Made by a program: the position numbers and the translations under genes
NCBI GenBank assembly: GCA_002353885.1
Contig: DEKO01000056.1
Location: 34,015-40,750, forward strand
Direction of reading: 5' to 3'
Origin: Porphyromonadaceae bacterium UBA2720
GTDB lineage: Bacteria > Bacteroidota > Bacteroidia > Bacteroidales > Muribaculaceae
DNA: 6,736 nucleotides
Shown here: positions 4,487 through 6,736 of the stretch, piece after piece
Layout of the letters: the number at the start of each line of letters is the position of its first letter
Position numbering within the stretch: the stretch's first letter is position 1
The notes under the pieces: generated by a model
Seen by the model: the letters and a program-made list of their open reading frames with translations, nothing else
What the model was told of the DNA's origin: nothing
Databases searched by the model: none

Positions 4487-6736
4487 CTATTTGACGACGT
4501 TTAGTTGAAGCGTCTGCTTGAGGCCGCTCTTGCGGTCGCGCACGGTCAGTGTGGCGTTGCCGGCCTTGTCGCTGGCTTGAACGACAACCACAAGCTGGCC
4601 GTGGAACAGCTTCATCGTGGGCTGGGTGAACGGCTCGAGCGATGTGGCATCGCCGTTGCACGCGGCCTTGTAGGTCGCGGCTCCCTTGACGCTGAACTCC
4701 AGTTGGTCGGCAGCATCAGGACAGAGCGTGCCGTTCTTGTCCACCAGGCTCACGGTGACAAACGACAGGTCGTTGCCGTCGGCCTTGATGGTCGGGCGGT
4801 CGGCCTCGAGCAGCAGTCGGGCGGGCTTGCCGGCGGTGCGAACCACCTGCTCACCAGCCTTGTTGCCATTGTTGTCATAGACCACCACGCGCAGTTCGCC
4901 CGGCTCATACTTGACCTCGCGCCAGCGCAGGCGGTAGCGGTCCAGACGGCTCGACTTGTCCTTGCTGATGCGGCCCTGGCTCTTGCCGTTGACAAAGAGC
5001 TCGGCGCTGGGGTAGTCGGTGTAGCAGTAGATGGGTGTCACCTGGCCGTCGCGGCCCGGCCACGTCCAGTGGGGCAGCAGGTGGATGGTGTGCTCCTGCG
5101 TGTTCCAGTGGCTGCGATACAGCCAGTAGCGGTCCTTGGGCAGGCCGGCGAGGTCAAGGATGCCGAAGTAACTACTGCGGCTGGGCCAATACTGGTCGTA
5201 AGGTGTGGGCTCGCCCAAGTAGTCAAATCCTGTCCACACAAATTCGCCGATGGTCCACGGCATGTCGTCCTGCAAGCGCCAGTCGTCGTCGGGCAGATTG
5301 CTCCACCAGCAGCACTCGGTGTCGTAGCCCGAGCACTGTCCGTCGGGCCACATCTTGTTCTCGCCACACTCGTCGGGGAAGTAGTAATGCCCGCGTGTGC
5401 TCACCGTCGAGGCGGTCTCGCTGCCCAGCAAGAAGCCTTGTGGCAACTTGGGGAAGGTCTCCTCATAGCGCTTGATGCGGTAATTGTAGCCAGGCACATC
5501 GGCCACCTGCGCAAATCCGCTGGCCAGGTCGGCATCGGGCTGGTCCATGCCGCAGGTCACGGGGCGAGTGGGGTCCAACTCGTGGCACAGGGCTATCAGT
5601 TTCTTGTATCGCTCGGCACCCTCGGGCTTCCATTGCTCGGGTATCTCGTTGCCCACGCTCCACATCACGATGCTGGGGTGGTTGCGGTGGTTCTCAATCA
5701 GGTTGGTGATGTCACGCTGCCACCACTCGTTCCACAGGCGGTTATAGCCGTTCTTGACCTTGGCATCGCTCCATGCGTCGAAACTCTCGGCCATCACCAT
5801 CATGCCCATCGAGTCGCACACCTCCATTTGCCAGGTCGAGGGCATGTTGTGGCTGGTGCGGATGGCATCGGCACCCATCTCCTTGAGCAAGCGTATCTGG
5901 CGGATGAGAGCGGCCTTGTTGAGGGCGGCCCCTAGCGGCCCAAGGTCGTGGTGCAGACACACCCCCTTGAATTTGCGCGACTGGCCGTTCAGTTGGAAGC
6001 CGCCCTCCTTGCTCACCGACACCGTGCGGATGCCAAACTTGGAGTGCTGTATATCAATCGGTATGTTTTGGTCGTTGATGTACAGGGTGGTTTTGATCTG
6101 GTACAACGTGGGACTCTCGGGAGACCAGGCATTGGGGTGGGGGACATGGAGACGTGTGTGGAACTGTCCCATACCATCGGCCGATGACTGAGTCGTGGCC
6201 ACTGTCTGGCCCTTGTCGTCTTGAACAGTGATATCGAGCCGATAATCCTTATTTTCTTGACGTTTCTCAATCTGGTGACGGATATCAATCACAGCCTCAT
6301 CAGCATTGAGACTGACTGTGTTCACGGCCAGTCCCCAATATTTGAGGTGGGGATGAGTTGATGAATAGACCAGTGTGACCGGGCGGTAGATACCGGCACC
6401 GGGATACCAGCGGTTGCTCTCTTCCAGATTCTCAAGGTCGACACGCAACTCGTTTTCACCGTCTTTGATAAAAGGTGTGATATCGAGTGTGAAGGCATTA
6501 TAGCCGTATGCCCAATGACCGGCCAGCTGGCCGTTGACATAGACGTGTGGATTGGCCATGGCACCATCAAACACTAACTCGACGTAGCGCATGTTGCTCG
6601 GTAATGTGAAGGTGCGGCGGTAACTACCCTTGCCGATCCACGGTAGGGCACCCGACCGGCCCGAGTGCTCGGTGGCACGCTCCTCGCCGTTCTCCTTGAT
6701 GGCGGTCACCTGCAGGTCCCATTTCTTGTCAAACGG
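4487..6736 (-). CDS. GH2 beta-galactosidase-type glycoside hydrolase, N-terminus cut by window edge
   Basis: The frame is open to position 6736 (749 codons); GTG at 6709 is not the true start, since upstream codons read P-F-D-K-K-W-D-L-Q, continuing the GH2 N-terminal domain. Numbering from that GTG: jelly-roll sugar-binding domain about 1-115 (GALPWIGKGSYRRTF, 20-34; ESNRWYPGAGIYRPV, 97-111), Ig-like GH2 domain about 120-230, TIM barrel about 235-535. The acid/base is E355 in SVGNEI (codon 5647-5645) and the nucleophile E431 in LGSETAS (codon 5419-5417), 76 residues apart as in E. coli LacZ. RTSHNMPS (284-291) and IGEFVWTGFDYLGEP (487-501) are typical active-site segments. A DUF4982-like domain (about 545-620) and a C-terminal Ig-like GH2 domain (about 628-738) follow; the TAG stop is at 4489-4487. 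This architecture is common in secreted or periplasmic Bacteroidales enzymes that remove galactose, or sometimes glucuronic acid or related sugars, from glycans. Substrate is inferred, not proven. The gene converges on pnuT and is functionally separate. Confidence 0.93.
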   Translation of the reverse strand, partial: PFDKKWDLQVTAIKENGEERATEHSGRSGALPWIGKGSYRRTFTLPSNMRYVELVFDGAMANPHVYVNGQLAGHWAYGYNAFTLDITPFIKDGENELRVDLENLEESNRWYPGAGIYRPVTLVYSSTHPHLKYWGLAVNTVSLNADEAVIDIRHQIEKRQENKDYRLDITVQDDKGQTVATTQSSADGMGQFHTRLHVPHPNAWSPESPTLYQIKTTLYINDQNIPIDIQHSKFGIRTVSVSKEGGFQLNGQSRKFKGVCLHHDLGPLGAALNKAALIRQIRLLKEMGADAIRTSHNMPSTWQMEVCDSMGMMVMAESFDAWSDAKVKNGYNRLWNEWWQRDITNLIENHRNHPSIVMWSVGNEIPEQWKPEGAERYKKLIALCHELDPTRPVTCGMDQPDADLASGFAQVADVPGYNYRIKRYEETFPKLPQGFLLGSETASTVSTRGHYYFPDECGENKMWPDGQCSGYDTECCWWSNLPDDDWRLQDDMPWTIGEFVWTGFDYLGEPTPYDQYWPSRSSYFGILDLAGLPKDRYWLYRSHWNTQEHTIHLLPHWTWPGRDGQVTPIYCYTDYPSAELFVNGKSQGRISKDKSSRLDRYRLRWREVKYEPGELRVVVYDNNGNKAGEQVVRTAGKPARLLLEADRPTIKADGNDLSFVTVSLVDKNGTLCPDAADQLEFSVKGAATYKAACNGDATSLEPFTQPTMKLFHGQLVVVVQASDKAGNATLTVRDRKSGLKQTLQLNVVK

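Noticed and set aside
4505..5935. A 476-codon open frame on the plus strand, antisense to the beta-galactosidase gene
   Set aside because: Its translation is a low-diversity run rich in Val, Ala, Gly and Leu with many His, typical of the reverse strand of a GC-rich gene. The opposite strand has clear GH2 domains and both catalytic glutamates over the same bases.
6707..6709. GTG as the start codon of the beta-galactosidase gene
   Set aside because: The same frame continues upstream to the window edge with residues expected for the GH2 N-terminal region, and no signal peptide begins at this GTG.

Overview
The window looks like a chromosomal segment of a gut-type Bacteroidota, most likely order Bacteroidales (Prevotella- or Muribaculaceae-like). 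Three promoter candidates carry the Bacteroidota -7 box TAnnTTTG, no Shine-Dalgarno-like sequence precedes the starts, two TonB-dependent receptors are present, and there is a Bacteroidota-style secreted GH2 glycosidase. The coding DNA is fairly GC-rich and the intergenic DNA locally AT-rich. Genus is an inference; there is no rRNA or marker gene here.

Left part: the first 676 bases hold the N-terminal 225 codons of a TonB-dependent outer-membrane receptor on the minus strand, running off the left edge. A 229-bp intergenic region with two back-to-back promoters and short repeats separates it from a plus-strand gene (906-1379) for a small, probably exported protein of unknown function.

Centre: a thiamin-salvage operon. 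A TPP riboswitch (about 1460-1540) sits behind its own promoter and precedes a complete 754-aa TonB-dependent receptor (1559-3823). The receptor gene overlaps by one base (TGATG) a 195-aa PnuC-family inner-membrane transporter, predicted to be the thiamin transporter PnuT (3823-4410). The predicted route is receptor across the outer membrane, PnuT across the inner membrane, and TPP shutting the system off through the riboswitch. The thiamin pyrophosphokinase gene often found next to such pairs is absent. A perfect 17-bp hairpin closes the operon.

Right part: a convergent minus-strand gene (4487 to the right edge) encodes most of a secreted-type GH2 beta-galactosidase. Both catalytic glutamates and the C-terminal accessory domains are present; the N-terminus lies outside the window. 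It has no evident link to thiamin salvage and shares only the terminator region.

I see no CRISPR array, transposase, tRNA or clearly novel multi-gene system. The least explained items are the small exported protein, the near-leaderless mirrored starts at 676 and 906, and the repeats in 677-905.
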